From an uncultured Solobacterium sp. (GTDB lineage Bacteria; Bacillota_I; Bacilli_A; Erysipelotrichales; Erysipelotrichaceae): a stretch of DNA of 49,991 bases. The translations under genes were made by a program, and so were the position numbers. Each line of letters starts with the position of its first letter. Position 1 is the stretch's first letter. Under the pieces are notes generated by a model. It was not told where the DNA came from. It was given only the letters and a program-made list of their open reading frames with translations, and did no database searches. Below are positions 24,777-33,582 of this stretch, one piece after another. The stretch lies in contig UQPV01000013.1 in the NCBI GenBank assembly GCA_900543035.1, positions 1 through 49,991 of the forward strand. Reading direction: 5' to 3'.

Positions 24777-26773
24777 CAAAATGAAAGCATATTGTTGTCC
24801 AGACAGGAAGTCAGATTCAGCCGCTTGGCCACGCCGTCGCTGAAGACGATCTCGATCTCATCATCATCGCTGATGATGCGGCGCACACGGCCTTTTCCCA
24901 GCGTGGAATGCACGATGCGCTTGCCCGGCTTCAGGTTGGTGCGGTTCGGCTGCTTCTTCACCGTCCTGCGCACCGGCTTCTCTTCCGCATTCTTCTTTTT
25001 CATCAAGCGGTAGAGGTCGTTGATGAAGGCATGCGGCACCATGCTCTGCATGAACGCCGTGCGCGCGACCAGAAAATACATCCGGCTGCGGATCTTGGAG
25101 AGGATGCTGTAAAACAACCGCCGCTCATTCTCCTGATCCGGGAACACATGATAGAATGCGTCGAGACAGTCTAAGAAGCAGACCTCATCAAATTCCTTGC
25201 CCTTGACCTGAGAGAAGCTGTACAGCTGCAGGTAATGGATCTGATCGCTGCCGACCGAGGTCAGCTGCTCGAGCCGCGCCAGCAGTTCGATCGGCCGCTC
25301 ATAACGCTGCGCCATCACCGAGAAGACGAGCAGGTTCGGGCTCTTCAGCGTGCAGCCGCGCTGCTTCATATGATCCTCATAATGGAGCTTGCTGAGGACA
25401 TACAGCAGCAGCTTCGTGGAGCTGAGATGCTGCGCGATGCGGATCTCCTCGATATGCGCGACCACGCGGTTCTTGACCGATGAGCGGATATTGCTGTTGA
25501 CGATGGCGCTGTAGATATCCAAGGATGGATCGGCCCCCATCAACGCGCCGATCTCATTGATGTTGCGCTCGCTGAAGCCGAAGCCGACCTTCTTCTGGAT
25601 CGCGCTGAACGCCTCCAGATCGCGCGGATTGAGCATGAGACGGAACAGCTCGATCAGATCATGGATCGTCTCATCCCGGAAGAAGCTGTGAAAATCCGAA
25701 ACAGTAAACGGCAGGCCCTCCTGCTCCAGCAGATCGGCTAACGGAAGCAGCGTGAAATGCTCCCGGCTCAAGAACACCATCTGCGGGTTATTGCGGGCGA
25801 GCACGAGCGCGTGATGATAAGACTCATTGAGGTCCTTGGCCGTGATGAAGCGGACCACGGAATCATCCTCCAGATGGAACGCATGATCGCTGTGCATGAA
25901 TTTCTGGATCATCTCATCGATGTTGACATCACAGCGGAAATTGCGGTTCAGCTCGACCAGGGCCGCATCCGGATAAGAGGAAGAGAAATCCTCAAAGGAA
26001 AGCAGATACGGCGCATGCTGTCCCGCATACTGGTCAGGATCGATGAACAAGGTCAGCGAGGTCCCTTCCCCGCAAAGCAGCTTCAGCATCACATGCGCCG
26101 CAAATGAAAGGTTCTGCGCGTCATCGACATGGATATGGCTGTAATAGCTCCGATACTGATCCAACAGCTCCTCATCCTTCATCAGGCACTGTGCCGCATG
26201 GGCCATGAGATCCTCATAGCTCACCAGCCCGCGCTGCTCCTTATATTGTTCAAAGCGGGAATACAGATACGGAAAGTCGATGCCGTCGACTTCGATCTGC
26301 GCGATGCTGCTCTCTGACATCATCATGCCCTTGCATTCCCCCAGCTTGCGATAGACGCTGTCCAGCGCATAATGGTTCAGCGAAAGAGAAAAATGCTCCT
26401 GGATCATCCGGGCCACCTGCAGCTTGAAATCGCGCGACACACGGCTGTCATGAATGCCTCGTTTAGCATTGTAATGGTGGATGATGTTGTAACAGAACTG
26501 ATAGATCGAACGAAACATCGGCGCGTCTTCCTCTTCCTCGCTGCTGTATTCGCTCTTCCACAAGTAATTCAGATGTGCGGTATCTTCCTTATAAGCGACC
26601 AGGTTCAGCGTACGTTTCAGCGCCACCCCTTCCTGCGCAAGAAACTGCAGCCGTTCCAGCAGCAGCGTGGTCTTCCCACTTCCGGATTTTCCCCTTACAT
26701 AGACATTCCCCTCTTTCTGAAAGACGGGACGCACGACAGCGTCCGTGCGGTCAATATGACGGTTCCCTTCCAT
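24776..26773 (-). CDS. Divergent UvrD/PcrA-superfamily protein with altered helicase motifs
   Basis: 665 residues from ATG 26773 (MEGNRHIDRTDAVVRP), with AAAGGGG upstream. Walker A is intact (GKSGSGKTT, 29-36). Motif II reads VDDAQN instead of DEAQD, motif III IDPDQYAGQ, and motif IV LNRNFRC. In motif V the expected H-x-AKG-x-EF reads FSQVKGKEF. In motif VI the RRLFYSILSKIR segment has Lys where PcrA has the arginine finger of TRA. The C-terminus ends in a Tudor-like domain (LKPGKRIVHSTLGKGRVRRI...FSDGVAKRL) like the RNA-polymerase-binding tail of PcrA/UvrD. It looks like a paralogue with weakened ATPase or a specialised role. Single gene with its own promoter and terminator. Confidence 0.75.
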   Translation of the reverse strand: MEGNRHIDRTDAVVRPVFQKEGNVYVRGKSGSGKTTLLLERLQFLAQEGVALKRTLNLVAYKEDTAHLNYLWKSEYSSEEEEDAPMFRSIYQFCYNIIHHYNAKRGIHDSRVSRDFKLQVARMIQEHFSLSLNHYALDSVYRKLGECKGMMMSESSIAQIEVDGIDFPYLYSRFEQYKEQRGLVSYEDLMAHAAQCLMKDEELLDQYRSYYSHIHVDDAQNLSFAAHVMLKLLCGEGTSLTLFIDPDQYAGQHAPYLLSFEDFSSSYPDAALVELNRNFRCDVNIDEMIQKFMHSDHAFHLEDDSVVRFITAKDLNESYHHALVLARNNPQMVFLSREHFTLLPLADLLEQEGLPFTVSDFHSFFRDETIHDLIELFRLMLNPRDLEAFSAIQKKVGFGFSERNINEIGALMGADPSLDIYSAIVNSNIRSSVKNRVVAHIEEIRIAQHLSSTKLLLYVLSKLHYEDHMKQRGCTLKSPNLLVFSVMAQRYERPIELLARLEQLTSVGSDQIHYLQLYSFSQVKGKEFDEVCFLDCLDAFYHVFPDQENERRLFYSILSKIRSRMYFLVARTAFMQSMVPHAFINDLYRLMKKKNAEEKPVRRTVKKQPNRTNLKPGKRIVHSTLGKGRVRRIISDDDEIEIVFSDGVAKRLNLTSCLDNNMLSF

Positions 26774-26812
26774 ACCGTTTATCCCCTTTCTCCTTTTTAC
26801 ATCATGTTCTTT

Positions 26813-26841
26813 ATTATACTTGATTTTAATCCTAAACACAA
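26813..26841 (-). promoter_or_regulatory. Candidate promoter of the UvrD-like gene
   Basis: Minus-strand perfect TATAAT (26813-26818) with a poor -35 TTGTGT (26836-26841) 17 nt upstream; about 40 nt before the start. Confidence 0.4.
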
Positions 26842-26877
26842 AACCATTTCTGACAATTTCCGCATGAAACCGGATTC

Positions 26878-26913
26878 AAAAAGCAGATGCTCCTGCCTGG
26901 CAAAAGCATCTGC
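26878..26913 (-). terminator. Terminator of the butyrate operon
   Basis: Minus-strand GCAGATGCT (26905-26913) pairs perfectly with AGCATCTGC (26883-26891) and is followed by five Ts, just after the CoA-transferase stop. Confidence 0.82.
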
Positions 26914-26925
26914 CTGATCATTCAT

Positions 26926-28473
26926 TTAAGCCGAAAGACCCATGACCTCATCGCGGAAGATCCGAGCATCCATTTCCTTCAGATCCTCGGCGATCGCCGG
27001 CCTGAATTCCATCTGCGCCAGGATATCCTTCTCCAGGTCTACGCCCGGAGCGATCTCCGTCAGTGTCAGCACACCGTCGATCAATTCGAAGACAGCGCGC
27101 TCAGTGATGTAAAGCACCTTCTGTCCGACCTCTGCGGCATATTCGGCCGCAAACGTGACCTGCTCTACATCCTTGATGAACTTCTTGACTTTTCCTTCCT
27201 GCAGGATGTGCAGCTTTCCATCCTTGATCTCGACCTTCAGGCCGCTTGTGGTAAAGGTTCCGCAATACACGACGACCGGCGCGGTCTGCGTGATGTTGAT
27301 GAAGCCGCCGCAGCCGGCGATCTTCGGTCCGAATCGGGAAACGTTGATGTTTCCGAACCGGTCGCATTCCGCCAGGCCCAGGAAGGCCTGATCCAATCCG
27401 CCGCCGTCATAGAAGTCAAACTGATACGGCTGGTCGATGATCGCATCCGGGTTCGTGCAGGTACCGAAAGCCGTGCCGGCCATCGGCACGCCGCCGATCC
27501 CGCCGGCCTCTACGGTCAGCTTCAGGCCCGGCAGCCCTTCTTCGTTGGCCACATTGGCAATGCCCTCCGGCATGCCGATGCCCAGATTGATGATCGCCTG
27601 CGGATCCAGCTCCATCGCCGCACGGCGGCAGATGACCTTGCGCTGATTCAGCGGCATCGGCGGGATCGAATCCACCGGCACCTTGACCTCGCCGCACAGC
27701 GCCGGGTTGTACTGCGCCTCGTACGTCTGCCAGTGATTCTCCGGACGGGAAACGACGATGCCGTCGACATAGATGCCCGGGATCTTCACCTTGCGCGGAT
27801 CCAACGTGCCGTTCTGCACGACCTTCTCTACCTGCAGAAGCACGATGCCGCCGGAATTCTTGGCCGCCTGCGCGATCGACAGCGAATCCAGCGTAGCCGC
27901 TTCCTTGTCCATCGTCGCATTGCCGTCTTCATCACAGTAGGTCGCACGGATCAACGCCACATTGACCGGGAATGACTTATAGCGCAGCCATTCTTCTCCG
28001 TCCATCTCGATCAGCTCGACCAGATCCTCCTTCGTGCGCTCGTTCATCTTCGCCCCTTCCAGACGCGGATCGACGAACGTCTTCAGTCCGATCTTGGTGA
28101 TCACGCCCGGACGATGTCCGGCGATCTCACGGAACATCAGCGAGATCGTGCCCAGCGGCAGGTTGTAGCCTTCGACCTTGTTTTCGAAGACGAGCCGCTG
28201 CAGCTTAGGGATCAGTCCCCAGTGACCGCCGATGATGCGCTTGAGCAGGCCCTCGTATCCGATGATGTTCAGACCGAGATCATCGGTTCCATCACCGATG
28301 CCGGCAGAGAACATGATCGTCAGATCGCGCGGATGACCGCTCTTGAGGAAGCTGTCCGCGATGCCCACTGAAAATTCCTGCGGATGGCCGGAGCCGATGA
28401 ATCCGCCGACCCCTACGGTCGCCCCGTCAGGAATCATGGATACAGCCTGTTCCAGACTGATAACTTTACTCAT
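26926..28473 (-). CDS. Propionate/acetate-type CoA-transferase (family I), butyrate operon
   Basis: A 515-residue single-chain CoA-transferase of the Pct/YdiF type, both subunit-like halves fused. The N-terminal half starts SMIPDGATVGVGGFIGSGHP. The C-terminal half has INLGIGMPEGIANVA and the catalytic Glu E322 in TVEAGGIGG, which forms the glutamyl-CoA intermediate. Length and E position agree with Clostridium propionicum Pct. As last gene after bcd-etfBA-hbd-crt, it most likely swaps CoA between butyryl-CoA and acetate, giving butyrate and acetyl-CoA; that substrate choice is inferred from context. No buk/ptb genes are in the window. It starts 18 nt after crt. Confidence 0.88.
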   Translation of the reverse strand: MSKVISLEQAVSMIPDGATVGVGGFIGSGHPQEFSVGIADSFLKSGHPRDLTIMFSAGIGDGTDDLGLNIIGYEGLLKRIIGGHWGLIPKLQRLVFENKVEGYNLPLGTISLMFREIAGHRPGVITKIGLKTFVDPRLEGAKMNERTKEDLVELIEMDGEEWLRYKSFPVNVALIRATYCDEDGNATMDKEAATLDSLSIAQAAKNSGGIVLLQVEKVVQNGTLDPRKVKIPGIYVDGIVVSRPENHWQTYEAQYNPALCGEVKVPVDSIPPMPLNQRKVICRRAAMELDPQAIINLGIGMPEGIANVANEEGLPGLKLTVEAGGIGGVPMAGTAFGTCTNPDAIIDQPYQFDFYDGGGLDQAFLGLAECDRFGNINVSRFGPKIAGCGGFINITQTAPVVVYCGTFTTSGLKVEIKDGKLHILQEGKVKKFIKDVEQVTFAAEYAAEVGQKVLYITERAVFELIDGVLTLTEIAPGVDLEKDILAQMEFRPAIAEDLKEMDARIFRDEVMGLSA

Positions 28474-28491
28474 TTTATCATCCCTTTTCGT

Positions 28492-29271
28492 TTATTTGTT
28501 TGAAAATTCCTTTTCCTTTACCTTTTCCAGGAAGCAGGTCATGCCATAAGTCTGGTCCTCGGTCGCAAAGCAATTGGAGAACTCTTCGACTTCGATGGCG
28601 ATGCCGGAATCGATATCTGTCTGCAGGCCGTTGTTGATGGCTTTCTTCGCATAAGCCACCGCGATCGGCGCGTTCTTGGCGATGCCCTGGGCCATCTTCA
28701 TGACGGTCGCGCTCAGCTCTTCTGCCGCAACGACCTTGTTGACCAGACCGATCTGCGCCGCGCGATCAGCCTTGATGTTGCGTGCGGTGTAGATCATTTC
28801 CTTAGCGATGCCGGCGCCGACCAGGCGGGCCAGACGCTGTGTACCGCCGAATCCCGGCGTGATGCCCAGACCGACTTCCGGCTGACCGAATACGGCGTTT
28901 TCAGAAGCGACGCGGATGTCGCAGCTCATGGCCAGCTCGCATCCTCCGCCCAGCGCAAAGCCGTTGACGGCAGCGATGACCGGGCATCTGAACATTTCGA
29001 TCTTGCGGAATACCGCATTTCCGAACTTTCCATATTCAGCGGCTTCTTCCACGCTCTTATCCTTCATCTCGGCGATGTCTGCGCCAGCGACGAAAGACTT
29101 CTCTCCTGCGCCGGTGATGATCAGCGCATAGACATCCTGATCTGCAGCCACTTCATCCAGTGCGGCATTCAGGTCAGTCAGTACGGCCGTGCTCAGGGCG
29201 TTGAGCGCCTTGGGGCGGTTGATGGTAATGGTGGCAACATGGCCTTCCTTAGCGATTAATACGTTTTCCAT
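28492..29271 (-). CDS. crt: Crotonase (3-hydroxybutyryl-CoA dehydratase)
   Basis: A 259-residue enoyl-CoA hydratase fold enzyme. The oxyanion-hole segment FVAGADIAEM lies near 60-70, and the two catalytic glutamates of true hydratases are present in GGGCELAMSCD (about E112) and FGQPEVGLGITPGFGGTQRL (about E132). It dehydrates (S)-3-hydroxybutyryl-CoA to crotonyl-CoA, between Hbd and Bcd in the butyrate route. It is separated from hbd by 76 nt holding a hairpin, the widest gap inside the operon. Confidence 0.93.
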   Translation of the reverse strand: MENVLIAKEGHVATITINRPKALNALSTAVLTDLNAALDEVAADQDVYALIITGAGEKSFVAGADIAEMKDKSVEEAAEYGKFGNAVFRKIEMFRCPVIAAVNGFALGGGCELAMSCDIRVASENAVFGQPEVGLGITPGFGGTQRLARLVGAGIAKEMIYTARNIKADRAAQIGLVNKVVAAEELSATVMKMAQGIAKNAPIAVAYAKKAINNGLQTDIDSGIAIEVEEFSNCFATEDQTYGMTCFLEKVKEKEFSNK

Positions 29272-29293
29272 TTGTCTTCTTCCTTTCCTGAAA

Positions 29294-29341
29294 AGGTGAA
29301 TCCACCGATTCCTTGTCGCATGGACTCACCTGTTTGCTGTT
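29294..29341 (-). terminator. hbd-crt intergenic hairpin, possible partial terminator or RNA-stability element
   Basis: Minus-strand AGGTGAGTCCA (29331-29341) pairs with TGGATTCACCT (29294-29304), an 11-bp stem with one G:T pair and a 26-nt loop, followed by TTTTC. With crt and the CoA-transferase downstream and no new promoter seen, it may lower or stabilise parts of the message rather than end it. Confidence 0.4.
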
Positions 29342-29347
29342 CTATGC

Positions 29348-30187
29348 TTATTTTGAGTAATCGTAGAAGCCGACACCGCTCTTCTGTCCCAGCTTGCCGC
29401 CGCGAACCATCTTTCTCAGCAGCGTGCAGCAGCGGTACTTCGGATCATGCGTCTCCGCAAAGAGCACGTCCATGATCGCAACCACGATGTCCAGACCGAT
29501 CAGATCGCCCAGCGCCAGCGGGCCCATCGGATGGTTTGCACCCAGCTTCATGGCCGTATCGATATCCTCTGCGGAAGCGATGCCTTCCTGCAGGATGAAC
29601 GCCGCTTCGTTGATCATCGGAACGAGGATACGGTTAACGACGAATCCCGGACCTTCAGCGACCTCGACCGGCGTCTTGCCCAGAGACTTGCTGATCTCGA
29701 TGATCGCATCCTTCGTCTCAGCCGGTGTGTTGATGCCGGAGATGACCTCGACCAGCTTCATGCGGTCAGCCGGGTTGAAGAAGTGCATGCCGATGACCGG
29801 ATGCTTGATGCCCTTAGCGATCTCCGTTACGGACAGAGAAGAAGTATTGGTCGCGAAGATGCAGGTATCCTTGCAGATCTCATCCAGCTTGCCGAACAGT
29901 TCCTTCTTCGTCTCCATGATCTCCAGGACTGCCTCAACGACCAGATCGCAGTCAGCGAGATCTTCATACACGCCGGCCTTCAGGTTGCCCTTAATCTCAG
30001 CAGCCTTGTCTGCCGTCATCTTTTCACGGCTGACCAGCTTGTCCAGCTTCTTGGCGATCTTATCGATTCCGCCCTGTGCCCATTCGATCTTGATGTCACA
30101 TACAGTGACGTCGTAGCCATTGGTCGCAAATGCATTTGCGATTCCCTGACCCATGGTTCCGGCGCCGATAACTCCAACTTTTTTCAT
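29348..30187 (-). CDS. hbd: 3-hydroxybutyryl-CoA dehydrogenase
   Basis: A 279-residue enzyme of the expected short Hbd length. Rossmann motif [17 protein letters not shown] (5-21) with an acidic residue after beta-2 (TVCDIKIE), which favours NADH. The catalytic His-Glu pair lies in [17 protein letters not shown] (about H137 and E149), and the C-terminal dimerisation domain contains the [15 protein letters not shown] signature. It reduces acetoacetyl-CoA to 3-hydroxybutyryl-CoA. Fourth gene of the operon, 43 nt after etfA, with GAGGAG before ATG 30187. Confidence 0.95.
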   Translation of the reverse strand: MKKVGVIGAGTMGQGIANAFATNGYDVTVCDIKIEWAQGGIDKIAKKLDKLVSREKMTADKAAEIKGNLKAGVYEDLADCDLVVEAVLEIMETKKELFGKLDEICKDTCIFATNTSSLSVTEIAKGIKHPVIGMHFFNPADRMKLVEVISGINTPAETKDAIIEISKSLGKTPVEVAEGPGFVVNRILVPMINEAAFILQEGIASAEDIDTAMKLGANHPMGPLALGDLIGLDIVVAIMDVLFAETHDPKYRCCTLLRKMVRGGKLGQKSGVGFYDYSK

Positions 30188-30230
30188 GATGATGTCTCCT
30201 CTCTTTATATGATGACCTGTATTTCCGATA

Positions 30231-31259
30231 TTATGCCTTCTTGGCAGCGATGATCTCTTCCTTCAGCAGCGGCAGGATCTCCTTGACGTCGCCGACGAAG
30301 CCCATGTTCGCGATGGAGAAGATCTCCGCCTGCGGATCGCGGTTGATGGCGATAATCATGTCAGACTTCTCCATGCCGGCAACGTGCTGGCAGGCGCCTG
30401 AGATACCGCATGCGATATACAGGGAAGGACGAACGGTCTTTCCGGTCTGTCCGACCTGGATGGCCTTGTCCGCAAAACCGTCATCGACAACGGCACGGGA
30501 TGCGCACATTTCGCCGCCCAGCTCCTCAGCTACGGCCTTGACCATATCCAGGCAGTCTTCTGCGCCGCGTCCGGCACCGACCAGGATATCCGCCTTCGTG
30601 ATGTCAACGCCTTCCTGTACCTTGGCGATGACTTCCTTGACGATGACCTTAGGATCCGTATCGGTCCACTTCGGTGCGAATTCAACGACTTCACCCGTTC
30701 TGGATGCATCCGGTGCATCCATGGAGAACACGTTTGGACGGATGGTCGCCATCTGCGGACGAGTGTTCGGGCAGATGATGGTGCCGAACAGGTTTCCGCC
30801 GAAAGTCGGACGGGTAACCAGCAGCAGCGCCTCGCCATCAGCTACCTTGGTCTGGTCGATCTCGATCTTGGTCGCATCGGCAGTCAGACCTGCGTTCAGG
30901 CGGGCAGCTACACGCGGTGCCAGGTCACGGCCCAATACCGTTGCGCCGGTCAGGAAGGAATCCGGCTTGAATTCCGTGATGACCTGCGTCAGCGCATCCG
31001 CATAGAACTGCGTGGAATAGCCTTCCAGCAGCGCATCATCGACGACGATGACCTTGTCTGCGCCATGCGCGATGACATCCTGCGCCTTATCCTTGATGTT
31101 GTGGCCCAGCAGGACGCCGACCACCTGGAAGCTCAGGCTCGGAATGGAAGCGACCAGCTTTCTCGCCTCGCTGATCAGCTCATATCCGACATTGGCGATC
31201 TCGCCGTTCTTCTGTTCCACAAATACATAAATGTCTTTGTATCCTTCAAATTTAGCCAT
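30231..31259 (-). CDS. etfA: Electron transfer flavoprotein alpha subunit
   Basis: 342 residues from ATG 31259, 9 nt after AGGAGG; a TTG two codons earlier is also possible. The N-terminal domain I spans about 1-200. The C-terminal FAD domain shows [21 protein letters not shown], the flavin-contacting SRAVVDDGF and [22 protein letters not shown], and [10 protein letters not shown]. With EtfB and Bcd it should carry electrons from NADH, and probably bifurcate them to ferredoxin and crotonyl-CoA. The gap to etfB is 13 nt. Confidence 0.95.
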   Translation of the reverse strand: MAKFEGYKDIYVFVEQKNGEIANVGYELISEARKLVASIPSLSFQVVGVLLGHNIKDKAQDVIAHGADKVIVVDDALLEGYSTQFYADALTQVITEFKPDSFLTGATVLGRDLAPRVAARLNAGLTADATKIEIDQTKVADGEALLLVTRPTFGGNLFGTIICPNTRPQMATIRPNVFSMDAPDASRTGEVVEFAPKWTDTDPKVIVKEVIAKVQEGVDITKADILVGAGRGAEDCLDMVKAVAEELGGEMCASRAVVDDGFADKAIQVGQTGKTVRPSLYIACGISGACQHVAGMEKSDMIIAINRDPQAEIFSIANMGFVGDVKEILPLLKEEIIAAKKA

Positions 31260-31272
31260 GTTCAAGTTCCTC

Positions 31273-32061
31273 CTATTTTGTGATGATCTGCTTCTCTTTC
31301 AGCGTCTTGGCGATCAGTTTTGCGGCGTCAGCGGCCGGCATATCAAATGTTTCGGTCTCTGCGGACACATCCTTGGTGAATGTGGCATGAACCTTGGTAG
31401 GAGAACCGGCTAAACCGACCTTGCTCTCGTCGATGCCCAGATCGTCGAAAGTCATGATGCGGATCTCCTTGGAGAAGGAATCCACGATATCGTTGCAGTT
31501 CATATAGCGCGGCTCGTTCATTCCGCTCAGCGTCGTCAGCACGCAAGGCAGCTTTGCCTCGATGATCTCTTCGCTGTCTTCCAGTGACTTCTTGACGGTG
31601 ACCGTCTTCTCGTTGAGATCGATGATCTCATCGACATAAGTGACCTGCGGGATGTCCAGACGTTCAGCGGTCTGCGGTCCGACCTGTGCGGTGTCACCGT
31701 CGATCGCCTGACGTCCGGCGATGATCAGGTCATAGCCGATCTTCTCCAGCGCACCGGCCAGCGTCGTGCTGGTTGCGCAAGTATCGGCACCGCCGAACTT
31801 GCGGTCCGTGATCAGCACGCACTCATCCACGCCGCGCGCATACAGCTCCTTGAGCATTTCCGCTGCCTGCGGGGGACCCATGGAAACGATGGTGACCGTC
31901 GCACCCATCTTCTCCTTCAGCTGCAGAGCGGCTTCCACACCGGCCAGATCGTCCGGGTTGATGATGCTGGGAACGCCGGCACGGATCAGCGTACCAGTGA
32001 CTTTGTCTACACGGATCTCTGTGGAATCCGGTACCTGTTTTACAAGAACGATAATTTTCAT
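31273..32061 (-). CDS. etfB: Electron transfer flavoprotein beta subunit, bifurcating-type signature
   Basis: 262 residues, standard length. MKIIVLVKQVPDSTEIRVD start, ADTCATSTTLAGAL and the loop GRQAIDGDTAQVGPQTAE near 127-144. The DGDTAQVGP wording is that of flavin-bifurcating EtfB, which binds a second FAD, rather than the AMP-binding form of respiratory ETF; I recall this from family comparisons. It ends at a natural TAG, which matters for the amber-codon question elsewhere in the window. Second gene, 44 nt after bcd. Confidence 0.95.
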   Translation of the reverse strand: MKIIVLVKQVPDSTEIRVDKVTGTLIRAGVPSIINPDDLAGVEAALQLKEKMGATVTIVSMGPPQAAEMLKELYARGVDECVLITDRKFGGADTCATSTTLAGALEKIGYDLIIAGRQAIDGDTAQVGPQTAERLDIPQVTYVDEIIDLNEKTVTVKKSLEDSEEIIEAKLPCVLTTLSGMNEPRYMNCNDIVDSFSKEIRIMTFDDLGIDESKVGLAGSPTKVHATFTKDVSAETETFDMPAADAAKLIAKTLKEKQIITK

Positions 32062-32105
32062 GATCTTCGTATCCTTTCTTTATTTTATCTATCTGATGTG
32101 TCCGA

Positions 32106-33245
32106 TTACTTCAGCATCGCGCCGCTGATGACCATGCGCTGTACTTCAGAAGTACCTTCGTAGATCTCTGTGATCTTGGCGTCGCGGAACATTCTTTCTA
32201 CCGGATAATCACGAGTATATCCGTATCCGCCCATCAGCTGGATGGCCTTCGTCGTCACTTCCATGGCAACCTCAGAAGCGAACAGCTTCGCCTTAGCTGC
32301 TTCGACAGAGTAAGGCATTCCCTTTTCCTTCTTCATCGCAGCGTCGTAGACCAGCCATCTTGCCGCATCGACCTTGGTCTGCATGTCAGCCAGCTGGAAC
32401 TGCGTATTCTGGAACTTGGAGATCGGACGTCCGAACTGCTTACGGGACTTCACGTACGGAACGACTTCATCGATGGCGCCCTGCGCGATGCCCAGTGCCT
32501 GCGCAGCGATACCGATACGGCCGCCGTCCAGCGTCATCATGGCGATCTTGAAGCCCTTTCCTTCCTGACCCAGCAGGTGATCCTTGGACAGACGCACATT
32601 GTTGAAGATCAGCTCGCTGGTCGCGCTTCCGCGGATGCCCAGCTTCTTCTCGTGCTGACCGACAGTGAAGCCCGGCATGCCCTTCTCCACGATGAATGCG
32701 GAGATGCCGTGCGTTCCCTTCGTCTTATCCGTCATGGCAAAGATGATGTATACATCTGCCTCGCCGGCGTTGGTGATGAAGATCTTCGTTCCGTTCAGGA
32801 TGTAATCCTCACCGTCCTTGACCGCGGTCGTCTGCTGTCCTGCAGCGTCAGTTCCGGCATTCGGCTCGGTCAGGCCGAAAGCGGCCAGCTTCTTTCCGGT
32901 GCACAGATCCGGCATATACTTCGCCTTCTGCTCAGGCGTACCGAACTGCGCGATCGGCCAGGTGCCCAGTGAAGTATGGGCGGAGAGCACAACACCGGTC
33001 GTGCCGCACTTCTTGCTCAGTTCCTCAACGGCAAGAATGTAGCACAGGTAATCAGCGCCTGCTCCTCCGTATTCGCGTGAATATGGGATTCCCATCATTT
33101 TGCATGCTTTCATTTTTTCGACCGTCTCTCTTGGGAAACGCTCGTCTTCGTCGACTTCGGCTGCAAGAGGCTTTACTTCCTTTTCAGCGAATTCAGCGAA
33201 AAGTTTCTTCATCATCTGTTGCTGTTCTGTTAACATGAAGTCCAT
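32106..33245 (-). CDS. bcd: Butyryl-CoA dehydrogenase (short-chain acyl-CoA dehydrogenase)
   Basis: 379 residues from ATG 33245 (MDFMLTEQQQMMKKLFAEFA), with AAGGAGGAG upstream; the frame is open far beyond but that part spans the promoter. Flavin and substrate motifs: FGLTEPNAGTDAAG near 126-139, FITNAGEADVYIIFAMTD, QFGRPISKFQNTQFQLADM, and QLMGGYGYTRDYPVER. The catalytic base is E363 in IYEGTSEVQR. It reduces crotonyl-CoA to butyryl-CoA with EtfAB. First gene of the operon, controlled by the promoter and Rex site upstream. Confidence 0.95.
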   Translation of the reverse strand: MDFMLTEQQQMMKKLFAEFAEKEVKPLAAEVDEDERFPRETVEKMKACKMMGIPYSREYGGAGADYLCYILAVEELSKKCGTTGVVLSAHTSLGTWPIAQFGTPEQKAKYMPDLCTGKKLAAFGLTEPNAGTDAAGQQTTAVKDGEDYILNGTKIFITNAGEADVYIIFAMTDKTKGTHGISAFIVEKGMPGFTVGQHEKKLGIRGSATSELIFNNVRLSKDHLLGQEGKGFKIAMMTLDGGRIGIAAQALGIAQGAIDEVVPYVKSRKQFGRPISKFQNTQFQLADMQTKVDAARWLVYDAAMKKEKGMPYSVEAAKAKLFASEVAMEVTTKAIQLMGGYGYTRDYPVERMFRDAKITEIYEGTSEVQRMVISGAMLK

Positions 33246-33312
33246 ATTGTTCTCCTCCTTGAATAAATGAACTGGATTGTGTGCAGTCCATCTTTCACAT
33301 AATCCACTGTTA

Positions 33313-33341
33313 ATTCTATCCCTTAACCATGCGAGCGTCAA
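33313..33341 (-). promoter_or_regulatory. Sigma-A promoter of the bcd-etfBA-hbd-crt operon
   Basis: Minus-strand TTGACG (33336-33341), 17-nt spacer, TAGAAT (33313-33318). Transcription would start near 33306, giving a leader of about 60 nt before bcd. Confidence 0.7.
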
Positions 33342-33346
33342 CAACT

Positions 33347-33364
33347 TTGTTAAATTTTTAACAA
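33347..33364. promoter_or_regulatory. Rex operator (NADH/NAD+ redox repressor site)
   Basis: TTGTTAA-ATTT-TTAACAA, a perfect match to the Rex consensus TTGTTAANNNNTTAACAA. It starts 5 nt upstream of the bcd -35 box. Rex releases DNA when NADH is high, so the NADH-consuming butyrate route would be switched on. The flanks extend the palindrome by C and G. Confidence 0.85.
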
Positions 33365-33582
33365 AGAAAAAAGTACGTTTTGCCAATTCTTTCACAAGCG
33401 GCCGATTCTGCCTGTTCTCCGGCCTTTTTGACGATTTTTCATACGATTTTTCGCGCTTTCCTATTATAAGGGAAATGATGTAACCGCTTCGATTTCTCCC
33501 CCTGTTCATTGACTTGCCTTCGGCCTGTATAGTAAACTGAACGCGAAGGACGAAAGTCCGCCAAGAAAGAGAGGTCATCCCA

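Larger units (their letters stand above)
33246..33582. other. Divergent control region between bcd operon and first thiolase
   Basis: 337 nt without a gene. It holds the bcd promoter and Rex operator, described separately. On the thiolase side a weak plus-strand promoter is possible: TTCATT, 17 nt, TATAGT near 33506-33534. The thiolase leader also has a GGAC-GAAA-GTCC hairpin at about 33549-33560. Confidence 0.5.

Noticed and set aside
26887..27975. 362-residue plus-strand open frame opposite the CoA-transferase
   Set aside because: Antisense shadow with Asp/Arg/His-rich nonsense sequence and no ribosome site or domain.
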